Source of the DNA: Meta bourneti
Lineage: Eukaryota > Arthropoda > Arachnida > Araneae > Tetragnathidae
DNA length: 64,000 nucleotides
Reading direction: 5' to 3'
Assembly (NCBI GenBank): GCA_933210815.1
Contig: OW119933.1
Location: forward strand, 103,413,780 to 103,477,779
Below the pieces are notes generated by a model, which was not told the DNA's origin, did no database searches, and saw only the letters and a program-made list of their open reading frames with translations. Of the stretch, positions 1 through 11,688 are shown piece by piece. Made by a program: the position numbers and the translations under genes. The stretch's first letter is position 1. Every line of letters begins with the position of its first letter.

Positions 1-1116
1 CCCATCTCATTACAGAGTATTGACAAGAGACGACTGTTTAGGGCGCTGTTGCTTTTAATGTAATTAATTACAATAACAACATCCTGTAATATCTTGTGCA
101 ATTCTTCATCAATGTCTTTTGCAACAAGAGCTTGTCTATGCATCATGCAATGGTTGAATACTATATGGGGAGCAATTTTCTTTATTAACCCTCTTAGTCC
201 TTTATTACTATCTGTTAATGCTGCAGCAGCATCAGTACAAACCGCGACACAGTGTGTCCAGGTAAGGTCATTTGTTTCAAAATATCTATTAATAATTTCA
301 AATATTTTCTCTCCATTTGTTTTTCCTTCCAATTTTTTACAATATAAAAAAATATTCTGATATGTCTTCTTCATAAACGTATCTCACATAAACAATTAAT
401 TGAGACAGTTTAGAAATGTCAGTAGTTTCGTCAAGTTGTAGAGCAAATACAGGAGAGTTTTGTAATCGATTTAACAGAACTAACTGATTCTATATTACGT
501 GATATGGCGGAAATTCGGCGAGGAACGGTATCTCTTGATAATGGTATCGTTTTTAAATCGTTACCATATTTTTCTCCATGCATAATTGATATCATTTTAA
601 TTGCTGAAGGAAGAATGAGTGGTTCTCCAATTGTATGTGGTTTCAAAATTTTCCCTTTTTAATATGAAACTTCTAAGGATGCCCGTAAAGCCTTCTCAGG
701 AATTGTGTATTTTTTCAAAAATACATTTAATTTTTCATACTTTCAGCTCGTTTTCTAAAAAATGTTTCAGATTTATTTGTTAATTCTTTATGCTTGGTTT
801 CCAAATGTCTTTTTAATTTAGAAGGTTGCATACTTTCATTTGCTAATTTATCCCTGCAATTAACACACAACGGATATTATTTCCCATTAACAACGCAATA
901 TATAAATCCATATTTAATAAATTCTTCTCGGTATTTTCTCAATTTTTTTATTAGATAGCACATTTCGTTCGATATTCTTTTATGTAGAAACAGTGCCATT
1001 GGATTCATTCACAGTTTTTCTAAGTTCATCGGATGTTGGTCCATCATTCTCATTTGTATTGTCATTCTTTTCATTTTCTGGACGTTGGGTACCAATTTTA
1101 GCCATTTATCTATCAT
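1..1116 (-). pseudogene. hAT transposase relic, ZBED5-like, partial
   Basis: Read on the minus strand, this stretch carries in order a BED-type zinc finger (CVNCRDKL...LKRHLETKH, about 900-790), the segment KPHTIGEPLILPSA (about 645-600), an SVSSVKSITKLS segment, and near the window edge CTDAAAALTDSNKG, HCMMHRQALVAK and IKSNSALNSRLLSILCNEMG. That order matches hAT transposases of the ZBED5/FAM200 type, which bind transposon ends and cut DNA with an RNase H-like core. The start ATG is read at 1116; a frameshift follows it within a few codons, there is a stop inside the zinc finger (GK*YPLC) and further breaks near 990 and 660-760. The C-terminal half lies beyond base 1. It is not functional. 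The family call is secure; the exact subfamily is less so. Confidence 0.85.
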
Positions 1117-2020
1117 GAGGGTATTAAAACTAAAACTAAACAAAATTATAAATATACAATATTTCATTTCTTTGGTTTGTTCAATCACGTGCGGCTACCA
1201 CGTGGGAAGAAAATAAAGTCCGGGATTACTCTGTATAAATCATGTTTATTTGTAGCTTATTCAGACGAGAATTAAAGAAAAGAAAACTTAATTATAAGAG
1301 AAACATCTCTTTATACAAATTGCACATACTCGCTACTTAAAATAAAAAATACAACGCTGAAGTAAACATTTACACATGGTAAGCGAGGCAAGTAAATATC
1401 TCAACTGTTGTTGCCAGACGATCACACATCTATATTGTACCCAGAGGTTACAGTGAATCTTAACATACAAATATTGGAGCTTACTTAAAAAATACAAAAC
1501 AAGTACAAAATTAATTATAGTGATTTAATATAATTATGTTTAACATTACTTACTCCAAAGATGGGAAAATATATATTTAAAAATTACAATTAGAGTTTAT
1601 TTTTCAAAATTCATCTTACGATGATCTTAAATTTTTACACGCACTTAAACTGCAAAAGCAGGCTTTCTTTAGTACGCCGCCATCTGTAATCCAAAAACAA
1701 AATTAACTGTTCCCTTACACGTTTCAAAATAGTAACCACCCTGGTAGCGTTTCCAAGGAAATATCAGAGTAGGATAATTGATTTTCAAAAAAATCAAAAA
1801 CGAAAAAATAATACAAAATATTTAAAAAAAAAAGTTTTTCTTTATAAACATTTTAATATGTATATTGATTTTTTTAATTAATTGTTTATTATTGCCCTCC
1901 GAGCACCCTACTGAACGGTCCTATACTTAAATATATGTTATGTACATACCCGATTGCAAATTTTACTTAAAATTAGCAAAAGCAGTATATAAACAGAATT
2001 ACAGAATGCATTTGAATGAA
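1117..2020. other. AT-rich stretch without recognised gene
   Basis: No reading frame of interest and no clear repeat. It may include the 5' flank of the hAT relic to its left, but no terminal repeat was found. Confidence 0.5.
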
Positions 2021-2280
2021 CGTAAGAAGCAGCAAAACCGAACTACTGAGGCACAGACGGAAAGAACTGCACTGTCCTAGCTGTGATCACAGTATAAAGA
2101 CTAAATAGCAGGGGTGCACACCTAGATTGAAAGAGCTGTAGTAAAGATGACCACTGCTAAACGTCAGACCGACCCAAGTTGCATATGAATCACACCGGAG
2201 AGCAGCTAAAGGGCATCTCAAATTGACAATTATCTTTTATCACTATGTCTGTTCGCCTGCCGGTTACCGAAGTATAGGTA
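2021..2280 (+). repeat. 260-bp dispersed repeat, copy 1
   Basis: This block is almost identical to 21411-21668 in the same orientation. Homology starts abruptly at CGTAAGAAGCAGC and stops at GAAGTATAGGTA in both copies. No open reading frame, A/B box or terminal inverted repeat was recognised, so the class is unknown. The copy abuts the foldback element at 2284. Confidence 0.8.
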
Positions 2281-2283
2281 TTA

Positions 2284-3153
2284 TACAGGGTGTCCCAAAA
2301 AGGTTGTTCCGCAATTTATCTTTTTACCATTTGGAGATAGGTAGACAATGTAAATTGCAAAAGTGCACCAAATAAGGTAAGTAATTAAGATATGTGAATT
2401 AAATTATCACGTGATAACAATTTAAGCGGATACAGTTTTTAATTTGTATACAACCCCTCTAGATAAAAATCCGAGATAGCAGAAATATTCCTTACCTGCA
2501 TCCCTATCGTTAGCAGAAAATTGCATTTCTGTAGGTTGAACAGTAACGGAGGCATAAGGACGGAAAAAAGTTGACTTATACCGCTTGTGTTCAAGCAGTC
2601 AGATTAGGGACCGCATACACAATGCTAAAAAGCATTTTTTTTTCGGTCAGAAAGTGCAACATTGTGCAAAGTAATGTAGTATTGCAACTGCAGATGAAAA
2701 TCGCAATGCATAATAGTAGACAATGTAATCTTTAATAAAAAATATTGTAGAAAAAATGGTTTAAATAAAAATAAAAGGAAATTTTTCTATCTGTAGCAAT
2801 GCAGAACTTAGCTCTTCATTCTTTGCCATGGGTCAGTTTCCGTTCTAGATTAGATACGGCCCCCGTAAAATAGAAACTCTTGTATCTCCGTTACTATTCA
2901 ACCTACAGAAATATGGTTTTTTACTAACGATAGGGAAACAGGTAAGGAACATTTTTGCCATCTCGGATTTTTATCTAGAGGGATGGTATACAAATTAAAA
3001 ACTGTATCCGCTTAAATTGTTATCACGTGATAATTTTATTCACATATCTTAATTACTTACCTTATTTGGTGCACTTTTGCAATTTACATTGCCTACCTAT
3101 CTCCAAATGGTAAAAAGATAAATTGCGGAACAACCTTTTTGGGACACCCTGTA
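2284..3153. mobile_element. Foldback/MITE-like element with ~275-bp inverted arms
   Basis: The left arm (about 2284-2562) and right arm (about 2874-3153) are near-perfect reverse complements, beginning TACAGGGTGTCCCAAAAAGG, with TA on both outer sides. The 310-bp centre has no coding sequence. This is the structure of a non-autonomous Tc1/mariner-type element, though no transposase in the window shares these ends. Its right end lies 8 bases before the first gag codon of the neighbouring Gypsy element. Confidence 0.85.
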
Positions 3154-3162
3154 TAAATAATA

Positions 3163-4154
3163 ATGCTCTCGAAAACTAGAAAGGAGGATTTGGTTCGCAT
3201 CGCGGAAGAGTTGAATATTGTTGTTCCTCCGAGTGCTAAAGTAATCGAATTAAAGAAATTAATTGAGAGCAGTGATATGTTTAAAAATGATATTAACTTT
3301 CTCAAAAACCTCGTCGATAATGTAATTGAAGAAAGGCAGGCGAAAGCCGATGGAGAAAGAGCCGGAACCGAAAGTCAACTTCAATTAGAGAAAATGAGAC
3401 TCGAAACGGAAAGGCTTAAGCTAGCCCAAATCGAAAAACAATTAGAATTAGAAAGTTCTCGAAACCAATTGTAACAACCTTCAATAAGATCTGAAAGTGA
3501 TCAATCAACACCTAACTTGGAAAACTTAATTAGAAGTGTAAAAACCCTCACTATTCCTGTCCCGTCAAAACCAGAAGCATTCAATTTATATTTTCAATCT
3601 TTAGAAAGAGCGTTCAGTTCTAAAAATGTTCCTAATGAACATAAACCAGAAATACTCATAAACATTTTAGGTGAAAGAGCAAACAACATTCTAATATTTG
3701 CTAATCAAAAAGAAATAAAGGATTATGATAAACTTAAACCATTAGCGTTAAAAGAATACCAACCAACGCCGCGAGAATGTTTAAAAAATTTCCAGAGCCG
3801 AAAGGTCCCCCAATGAATCCCACGTCCAGTTTGTTTCAAGATTGGGTGCTACTTTCTGTTATTACTGTCAATTAAGAAAAGTAAATAATTTCGATTCTCT
3901 TTGCGAATTAATAGTGTCTGATAAATTAATTGTATGAAACTTTGGACTCTGACACCATGTCACACATTGGGATCCGCCAAGGTGAAGATTGGCTAAAACC
4001 GCAAGACTTGGCCAGAGAATGCGACGTTTATTTTTCATCAAAAGGAAAGTCCTTGAGCAATACAGGCTTTAAAACAAAAGTTTTACTAGTTTCGAAAATA
4101 AACGCCACTACGCTAACGATCGAAGTCGAAAGTCTGAGTTCGATTCGCCAATGA
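3163..4154 (+). pseudogene. Gypsy gag remnant with N-terminal SAP-like domain
   Basis: The frame opens with a SAP-like helix-extended-helix (LVRIAEELNIVVPPSAKVIE), followed by a charged helix rich in E, R and K. A TAA at 3472 interrupts it, and the same frame resumes to 3816 with the capsid-like segment ILINILGERANNILIFANQ. Frameshifts near 3785 and 3930 separate the last part (SHIGIRQGEDWLKPQDLARE). In LTR elements Gag forms the particle that packages the RNA. No zinc knuckle was found in this copy. Non-functional. Confidence 0.8.
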
Positions 4155-4182
4155 GTCATCGTCAAAGTAAACCCTTTCGGAA

Positions 4183-7100
4183 ATGTTGGATCTGGTTTTG
4201 CATATCACTTCGCCAAATACTGCTCAAAGAGATACGAGAATAAACAAGAAACATCCCCCAAAACCGCAAAGAAATACTGCGAGTCATAACATCGTTTCTG
4301 GCGTTGAAAACCGGGGTTCCAAGAATCTTTTTGCTAACGAGTTAGAATATAAAGAAATATTCATAGATCAAATAAAAATAAAAACATTACTCGATTCAGG
4401 AAGTAGTATAATAATAATAAATAAAAAACTTTTTCCGAACAAAGCCAACCTGTGGTATTACTACTTTATCGAGTTGTTTCGGTCAAAAAGTGAATGCTGG
4501 AATGGCAAATTTTTAATTCTCGCTGGATAATTTATTCCCACAAATTGAATTGACAGCTGCTTTGAATAGTGATTTGTCTGTAGACGCAATAATTCCTCCG
4601 AAGGTTTTTAAAATGTTGCTAGATACGAATTTGGGTAGGGGAATGAATGACTGCAATCAGGGAAGAGAAGGAGACTGCTAAAAACGAAAACGACTGTTTT
4701 TTATTGCAGATAGGCAATGTTTTGGAAACGGATGAGTAAGAATTAACGCATATTACAAACAAAGGGTTGCGAGAAAGGATGAGGAATTTGATCCTTAATT
4801 ATAAACCATTAAAGACTGAGAGTTCGGAAGTAAAAATGAATATTATTTTGAAAGATGATATTCCTGTGTATCAGAGAGGTAGGAGACTTTCGCGGAACAA
4901 GGGAGAATCGAGGAGCAAATTCGGGAATGGTTACAAAGCGGTATTATTCGACAATCTTGCTCGGAGTATGCGGCTCCTATTGTGTTATGCAAGAAGAAAG
5001 ATGGCTCGATGCGGTTGTGCATTGACTATAGAAAACTAAACAAAAAAAATGGTGAGAGATCATTTCCCGTTGCATCTCATCGAAGACGTCTTAGATAAAT
5101 TACAAACTGCCAAAGTTTTCACATCTCTTGATCTAAAAAATTGTTTTTTTCCACGCGGAAGTCGAAGAAAACAGTAGGAAGTTCACCTCTTTTGTAGCAC
5201 ACGAAGGTCAGTGGGAATTCCTAAAAATGCCAATGGGACTGTCTAACTCCCCTCCCGTCTTCCAGAGATATATTTATCATGTATTTCGGGATCTCATAAG
5301 AGAAGGTGTTTTGATTTTGTACATGGATGATATCGTGATACCGTCTACCGACGAAGAGCAAGGAGTAGAACGTTTTAAAAGGGTGTTAGATACAGCTTCT
5401 AAATTTGGGTTACAATTTTATTTGAAAAAGTGCCAGTTTTTGCAAAACAAGATTGAATTCTTGGGGCATGTGATTGAAAGTGGGACAATTCGTCCGTCAC
5501 CTGTAAAAACCCTTGCCGTACAGAACTTTCCCCAACCGAAAACTGCAAAGCAAGTGCAGAGTTTCCTTGGTTTGACTGGATATCTTAGGAAATATATCAG
5601 TGGTTATTCAGTGATCGCTAAGCCTTTAAGTGATTTGTTGAGAGGTTCGACGCCATTTCACTTCGGCCCTGAGCAAAAACAGCTTTTCAGAAATTAAAAT
5701 ACGCTTTGCCTAATCACCCAGTTTTGAGAATTTTTAAGCAAGGTGCTGAGTCAGAACTCCACACGGACGCCAGTAAACATGGATATGGCGCGATACTACT
5801 CCAGCGAGGTGACGATGAGCAAATGCATTCAATTCAATATATGAGCAAAAAGACTTCAGTTCAGGAAGAAAAGTACTCTAGTTACGAATTAGAAGCGTTA
5901 AAGAAATTAAGGAACTATTTATTGGGTAAAAAATTTAAGATTTACACAGATTGCTCAGCTTTCCAACAATCGATGGATAAAGATATTACCCCAAAGATTG
6001 CTAGGTGGGCTCTTCTTCTCGAGGACTTTAATTACGAAATTAAACATCGTCCGTCTCCTCAAATGAGACATGTTGACGCCTTAAGTAGAAACCCCGTGTT
6101 GTTAGTAATGCATAATAAGTTAATTCAGAAAATTATTTCCCTTCAATCTAAAGATGAATACATTAATGCGATCAAAAAACTAATTGGAAAAGACAGTGCA
6201 AGTGACTTTGTTGTCAAAAATGACGTTTTATTCAAGATTGAGCATGGTAGAGACGTTCTGGTGGTACCACAGTCTCAGCAAACAGAGGTGGTAAAAGAAG
6301 CTCATGCTAGAGATCATTTTGCTGTATCTAAAACTGAAAATATCGTAAAGCAAGATATTTTTTCCCGAATTTGAGAAAATGTGTTGAAAACGTAGTTGCA
6401 AACTGTGTTGAGTGCATACTGGTAAATCGCAAACGTGGGAAAGGTAAAGGATTTTTAAATCCTATTCCCAAAGAAGGGGGGATGGTCCTTTCTCCACATA
6501 TCACATCGATCATATTGGACCTTTACCATCCACCAATAAAAAGTACAATCATATTTTTACGGTTGTGGATGCGTTCTCCAAATTCGTGTGGCTGTATCCA
6601 GTAAAATCAACATCGGCGCAAGATGCCTTGCTGAAGCTTAAACAACAGCAGGCAATCTTCGGAAATCCATCACGAATAATAAGGGACAGAGGTTGCTGCT
6701 TTCACATCAAATGAATTCGAGACTTACTGTAACGAAGAGGGTATAGAACATCTCCGTATCACCACGGGCATACCCAGAGGGAATGGGCAAGTAGAGAGAA
6801 TCCATGGCACTCTAATTCCAGTGCTGGGGAAACTTTCCATCGATGAACCATCTAAGTGGTACAAACATGTCACCGCAGTCCAAAGAACTCTCAACGTACT
6901 GCAAGTAGAAGCACTCAGTGGTCTCCATTTGAGTTGCTGACAGGTGTAAAGATGAAGAATAAGGAGGATGCCCAGAATCCTTCAAGCGCTCGAAGAAGAA
7001 CGAGTTGCCCTCATGATGAAAAATAGAGAAAGGATCGAGAATAAGCGAGCAAGAACATACTCAAGATCCAAGAAGAGAATAGAAGTTACAATAAGAGACG

Positions 7101-7314
7101 AAAGAAAGCCGTCAAGTACAAGATTGGAGAGCTTGTTGCGATCCAAAGAACACAGTATGGCACAGGGATGAAGCTTCATGCTAAATTCCTCGGACCCTAT
7201 CGTATCAAGGCATTCAAGCCAAATGACCGCTACGACGTCGAGAAGGTCGGCAATCATGAAGGACCCTGTTTGACATCAACCGCTGCAGACCACTTGAAGC
7301 CCTGGTCTGGATGA
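4183..7314 (+). pseudogene. Gypsy pol remnant: protease, RT, RNase H, integrase
   Basis: Aspartic protease motif LLDSGSSIIIINKK at about 4390-4430. Reverse transcriptase: CIDYRKLN near 5015-5040, FTSLDLKN near 5120, MPMGLSNSPPVFQR at 5227 and the catalytic YMDD at about 5320. RNase H: HTDASKHGYGAILLQRG at 5760-5812 and YTDCSAFQQ near 5945. Integrase: zinc-binding HARDHF at 6303, core residues in VVDAFS, RDRG and GNGQVERIH (6540-6810), and the C-terminal KFLGPYRI chromatin-side domain (7174-7206). It ends at a TGA at 7312. Frameshifts separate nearly every domain. The enzyme set is that of a Ty3/Gypsy element and is no longer translatable as one protein. Confidence 0.9.
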
Positions 7315-7468
7315 AGAAAAAACTGACTGAACATTGTACATATTTTTTTCAGATTTTCGTTTTGCATTGTAAATACTGCTTTCTTTCCTTTTGCATTTTT
7401 AGATGTTTTGAAATACCAGAGGCACCATGAAGGATGTCGAGGACGCCACCTAGTCAGTATGGCCGATT

Positions 7469-7794
7469 TGTGGAATCGGAGTGTCCACAAGCTTCCGAGT
7501 CAGATGGTGCTGATGATCGACTTGACCACACGTGCAGGTGTTGGCTGAGACGGAAAGAGCGGCCCGCGTAGATGTCCACTGAAATCCGGTGACTAGTAGC
7601 AACTATTTTCCTGACTCAGTGAGAGTGAGTTAGAATTTAACTAGTAACTGAAGGCTTCCACGCGCAGGTGGAGCGAGCGCAGTTTTTTACACAATTAATG
7701 CAAGTGGCAGCGTGTAGGCTGTTCCATCAATTTGAGATAACGGTTGCTGTGCATAGTTTTTGGTAGAGAAATAAAATGTGTTACCGCCCCCACA
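7469..7794 (+). repeat. 3' LTR of the degenerate Gypsy element
   Basis: Starts TGTGG and ends CCCCCACA, 326 bp. The sequence before it (ATGGCCGATT) matches that before the 3' LTR at 14089 (ATGGCCGATC), which fixes the boundary. A polyadenylation signal AATAAA is at about 7769. It is followed by TATATA, as is the related element. Confidence 0.8.
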
Positions 7795-8473
7795 TATATA
7801 CCTTTCTTTAATTTGTCTTCAGCAATTGCTGAAATATGTGTTTGTTTTTTATTAGGATTTTTGAAAACAATATTTGTGGTGTAAAATCACGTTTTTTTAC
7901 ATTATTTTTTTATTAATTTTTTCGGATTCATATTTACAAAAACTGTGCAGACAATTTATTTCTTACATATTTTTATGTTAAAAAAATGTTCAAATTAAAA
8001 TTTTAGCCAAATTATTTTTCTACTTATATCAAAAAGAAAACTTCTCAAATTTCTGAAATTTTTTTTAATTAATTGTTTTTAATTTTTAAAATTTTGAATT
8101 CACATTTTGTATACTATACTTAAAATCTACCTGAATACCAAAAATTACAACTTCAAAATTGCAGATTTCAGCAATTTGGGTACCGTACCCCGACAGTTGA
8201 CCCCAAAGTGTTCAAGGGAGAAGCAATCAGTTTTTTCTTCGAACAGAAGGTTCCGAAATGAATTCAACGAGGGTCTGTCTGAGTGGAGGCATATCGCTAC
8301 TCGTATACGATGTCGTTTGCAACTTCTTCCGTCGGATGAATGGATCCATATACTTGAACTTAAAAATGAAATAATAATGAAATATCGCAGCTTCGACAAC
8401 CGGTAATATGTTTCAGTAACAATTCTTTCAAACTCTGAGACCTATAAACCCACTTTATAATCCTGTTTTTCAG
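7795..8473. other. AT-rich stretch without recognised gene
   Basis: A 99-codon frame at 8107-8406 is open but matches nothing I know and has no splice or Kozak support; it overlaps an equally long antisense frame. Treated as non-coding. Confidence 0.4.
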
Positions 8474-8745
8474 GTGTTAGAGTAGCGGATTAGCAACCGG
8501 AGGTTTGCGAGTTCGAAACTCGATCCAACAAAAGACCGTCGTGTAAAGTAACGTTAAATCTGTCCTCCAATGTCCTCACGTTGACGTGGTGTGGAGAGTG
8601 GGGTGCCAGCTCAGGTGTTCTCGTCATCTGACGGTGGTTCAAAATAAAGTGATATTGTCCTCGATCTTTCCCTTTTGGGATTGGTCCCGGACCATCGCCA
8701 ATAGCCCGTTGTGTTGCACCAGTGCAACCTTAATTAGCTGCCTAT
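8474..8745 (+). repeat. SINE-A (tRNA-derived), nearly full copy
   Basis: Carries the RNA polymerase III B box (GGTTTGCGAGTTCGAAACTC), then the family body (CGTTAAATCTGTC, GTGGGGTGCCAGCTCAGGTG, GATCTTTCCC, CGTTGTGTTGC) and the end TTAATTA. The first bases of the tRNA part are missing. It forms a tail-to-tail pair with the next copy. Confidence 0.85.
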
Positions 8746-8765
8746 GTTACTCAGGCATAGCATGG

Positions 8766-9030
8766 TAATGGTAGTCAATTAACGTCGCCCTGGAGCAACA
8801 CAACGGGCGATTGGCGACTGTCCGGGATCAATCCCAAAAGGGAAAGATCGAGGACAATATCACGTAATTTGGAACTACGGTCAGGTGACGAGAACAACAC
8901 CTGAGAGCTGGCACCCCACTCTCCAAACTTCCGCCAACGTACGTGTACACGACGGTCTTTGGTAGGACCGAGTTTCGAGCTCGCAACCCTCCGACTGCTA
9001 ACCGTTACTCTTCCAACCGGGCTACCGCGA
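8766..9030 (-). repeat. SINE-A, full-length copy, inverted
   Basis: Reverse complement of the family: tail at 8766, B box about 8975-8995, and A-box region GGTAGCCCGGTTGGAAGAG at the right end. With 8474-8745 it makes an inverted pair about 560 bp long with a 20-bp centre. Confidence 0.85.
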
Positions 9031-9276
9031 TGTGTGAGAAAGAACTTATATGGATGGATAAATCAAGTATACGCATTTCGCCCAAAGTAAATTGTAGAAG
9101 CTTTAAAAATGTCGAAATGGAGTTTAAAAGATTATTTTCCGAATTTCTATATTGTATTTTATCTATGATAGAGAAAAGTAATTTGTTGGACCACCTTTCA
9201 ATCAATGTTTAGCCAATTGAACCCGAGCTACGCCGATCAATTCTGTTATTAATGTGTGTATGTATATATATATAAA

Positions 9277-9597
9277 TGTGGTGCCCAGACTGCCACTAGA
9301 GGGCACCTCCGCGCTGATGTCATCTCCGACCACTGCGCAGCCATTCCGCGCATTGGAGGAACGCAGTCAAAAAGCGACACAGAAGGAAGACGACGAAGCT
9401 ACAAGACGGACGTAGCGTTAGACTGTGCAATGTTGACGGGCGACGAGCGCCGATGGAGTTTATGATGTCTGTGCTGTGCACTTAACTTTAATTGTCTAAA
9501 CCAAATTCATTGTAAATATTCATAAATCTCATTAAATTTAGTTATTCTTTAAAACTTTCGTAATGTTGCCAATCGCCCACAAACCAGCACCCCCACA
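9277..9597 (+). repeat. 5' LTR of the young Gypsy-type element
   Basis: TGTGGTGCCCAGACTGCC...CACCCCCACA. No difference from 14089-14409 was seen by eye. The internal region begins TCTCAGAAGCGGGATAGACG; I could not assign a tRNA primer site. Confidence 0.93.
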
Positions 9598-9659
9598 TCT
9601 CAGAAGCGGGATAGACGCCTAGTAAGATTCCAGACAGTATTTTCGAAAGGATATTTAAA

Positions 9660-10277
9660 AAAAAACCGAACTATGTTCTCCAGTCTCCAAGCTGCTCCTT
9701 GTTGCCAAGCATCTTAAAGGTACGTGAACATTCCATAATACAAGATGATATTAAAGAAGTCAGCGTTGCATTGAAAAATTGCAAGTCAGACAAAATAAAA
9801 ATTTTGCATAGATTCATTTTCGAAAATGACGGCAATCGATCGAATAGAAGACACGTTAAAAATTTTTCTGGCTTTAATTTCGGAACGGATAGTGAAGAAT
9901 TTGATGAGAAATTAAAAAATAAAGAAGATAGCTTTTCTCTAAACGAATTGATTGCAATATCTAGTTTGCTAAGCATTTCTTTCGAAGGCACGAAAACGGA
10001 ACTAGCAAAAAGAATTCTATCTATGTTATGTAACCTTGAAAGCTTCGTCGAGAACGAACGCGCCGATGTGTCTGAATCTGAATCAGAAGAAGACATACGC
10101 AAAACAAACGATTTTTCAATGCAGTGCAATGAATGTGATGTTGAAAGTATTACTCATAACTCTCAGTGTGATTATATGCATAGTAGTAGAAATAAGATTG
10201 ATAGTAATGATTTTTCTATGCAATGTGGTGAATATGATTTTAAAAGTAATACTCATGTTTCTCAGTGTGATGATGTA
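9660..10277 (+). pseudogene. Gag N-terminal part, split by Tc1 insertion
   Basis: The frame (open from before 9699; no in-frame ATG close to the start, so the initiation codon is uncertain) encodes a SAP-like domain (FSLNELIAISSLLS) and an acidic SESESEED stretch. It then has a peptide repeat built on SRNKIDSNDFSMQC, of which further units lie on the other side of the transposon. It ends at codon GTA 10275-10277, where the Tc1 element begins. Frame on the far side (TAT ACA AGT at 11689) continues without shift once the transposon and one TA are disregarded, so the break is purely the insertion. Confidence 0.8.
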
Positions 10278-11686
10278 CACTGCTGGCCACCGTAAATGCA
10301 ACACCCTGAAGGAAGCATGCAAATAATATGAAATTTACAACATGCATTAGCGGAGGTGAGATATGCAAATGATTAGAATTTCAACGCAGACGCACATCAC
10401 GCGCGCCTGTGGCGCCACTTCAAAGCGCTATTTAAGGCTTGGAGATTTCGACGATTTCAAGTACGGCAATTGTGTTTTTCTTGTGGTTTTTCAAAAAAAA
10501 CGATCAATTATGCCTCGTAGAAAAAAGCGATCATCTTTTGAACAAGTATCCGAGTTCGACAGAGGAAGGATAGTGGCCTACCGAGATTGTGGATTATCTT
10601 TCAGGGAAATCGGTAGTCGTGTTGGACGAAACCAAACAACTGTAATGCGGATATGTGATCGTTGGATGCAGGAGGGTACGACGGACCGACGTGTTCGATC
10701 GCATCCACCTCAGTGCACCACTTCACGTGATGACAGGCATATTGTGCGTATGGCAGTGACGGATCGCTCAGCCACATCACGAACCATAGCACAGCACATT
10801 TAGTCTGTACCGCATCATCCAGTGTCTGCGCGTACCATTCGACGCCGTTTAAAGCAGAGTGGTCTGTCCGCAAGACGTCCATTGCTTCGTCTACCCTTGA
10901 CGCAGAACCACAGACGTTTCCGCCGCCAATGGTGCGATGAAAGAAGGATGTGGACGGCAGAATGGAATGAAATTGTTTTTACTGACGAGTCACGCTTCTG
11001 TCTGCAACACCACGATGGTCGGATTCGAGTCTGGAGACTCCGTGGAGAGAGGATGCTGAGCAGCTGCGTTATGCACCGCCACACTGGTCCTGCACCGGGT
11101 ATTATGGTATGGGGCGGTATTGGATATCACTCTCGTACTCCTCTAGCACGAATTGCCGGTATTTTAAACAGCCAGCGCTACATCTCCGAGGTGTTGGAGC
11201 CAGTTGTCCTTCCTTACCTTCAGGGCTTGCCCACATCCATATTTCAACAGGATAATGCGCGACCACACGTGGCACGCATTGTCCAAGGGTTCTTCGTCAA
11301 TCTCCAGATTGAATTGCTTCCCTGGCCAGCTCGCTCTCCGGATCTTTCGCCGATAGAAAACATGTGGTCCATGGTTGCTCAACGATTGACCCAGAATACA
11401 TCCCCAGCTGCCACACCAGATCAACTTTGGCAACGTGTGGAAGCTGCTTGGTCTGCTGTACCCCAAGAACACATCCAAAGTCTCTTTGAATCAATGCCGA
11501 GGCGTGTGGCAGCGGTGATCTCCAACAATGGCGGCTACTCTGGTTACTGATTTTGGCAGGAACCACACTTCACAGAAGTCTATAAATTTAATCATTTGAT
11601 ACTTGGTCAACATGTTATCTACAAAATAAATTTTGTTATGATATCTCTTGTCTTTCTTGGTGTTGCAATTTGGGTGGCCAGCAGTG
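10278..11686 (+). mobile_element. Tc1-family DNA transposon nested in gag
   Basis: Both ends read CACTGCTGGCCACC inward and are flanked by TA (10276-10277 and 11687-11688), the hallmark target duplication of Tc1/mariner elements. Imperfect terminal inverted repeats are about 30-40 bp. One transposase gene lies inside. It must have arrived after the LTR element, which itself is young. Confidence 0.95.
10510..11550 (+). pseudogene. Tc1 transposase, one premature stop
   Basis: Starts MPRRKKRSSFEQVSEFDRG. An N-terminal paired-type DNA-binding region (two helix-turn-helix parts; first about residues 10-60) is followed by the DDE catalytic core: D in VFTDESRF, D in FQQDNARPH, and E in LSPIENMW, with 34 residues between the last two, i.e. 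DD34E. Length 346 codons, normal for the family. The only defect seen is TAG at 10801-10803, in AQHI*SVPHHPVSARTIRRRL, where relatives carry Gln; a single C-to-T change explains it. The gene is richer in G and C than its surroundings. It is either a recently dead copy or a base error in the assembly. Confidence 0.93.
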
Positions 11687-11688
11687 TA

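Larger units (their letters stand above)
3163..7794 (+). mobile_element. Degenerate Gypsy-type LTR retrotransposon, 5' LTR missing
   Basis: Gag, protease, reverse transcriptase, RNase H, integrase and a 3' LTR follow in Gypsy (Ty3) order, interrupted by about ten frameshifts and stops. No matching 5' LTR was found upstream; sequence left of 3155 belongs to the foldback element. It shares its integrase C-terminus and LTR ends with the younger element at 9277-14409, so the two are relatives. Confidence 0.9.

Noticed and set aside
10601..11566. Several long minus-strand frames across the Tc1 transposase
   Set aside because: Antisense shadows of the transposase frame, caused by its higher GC content.
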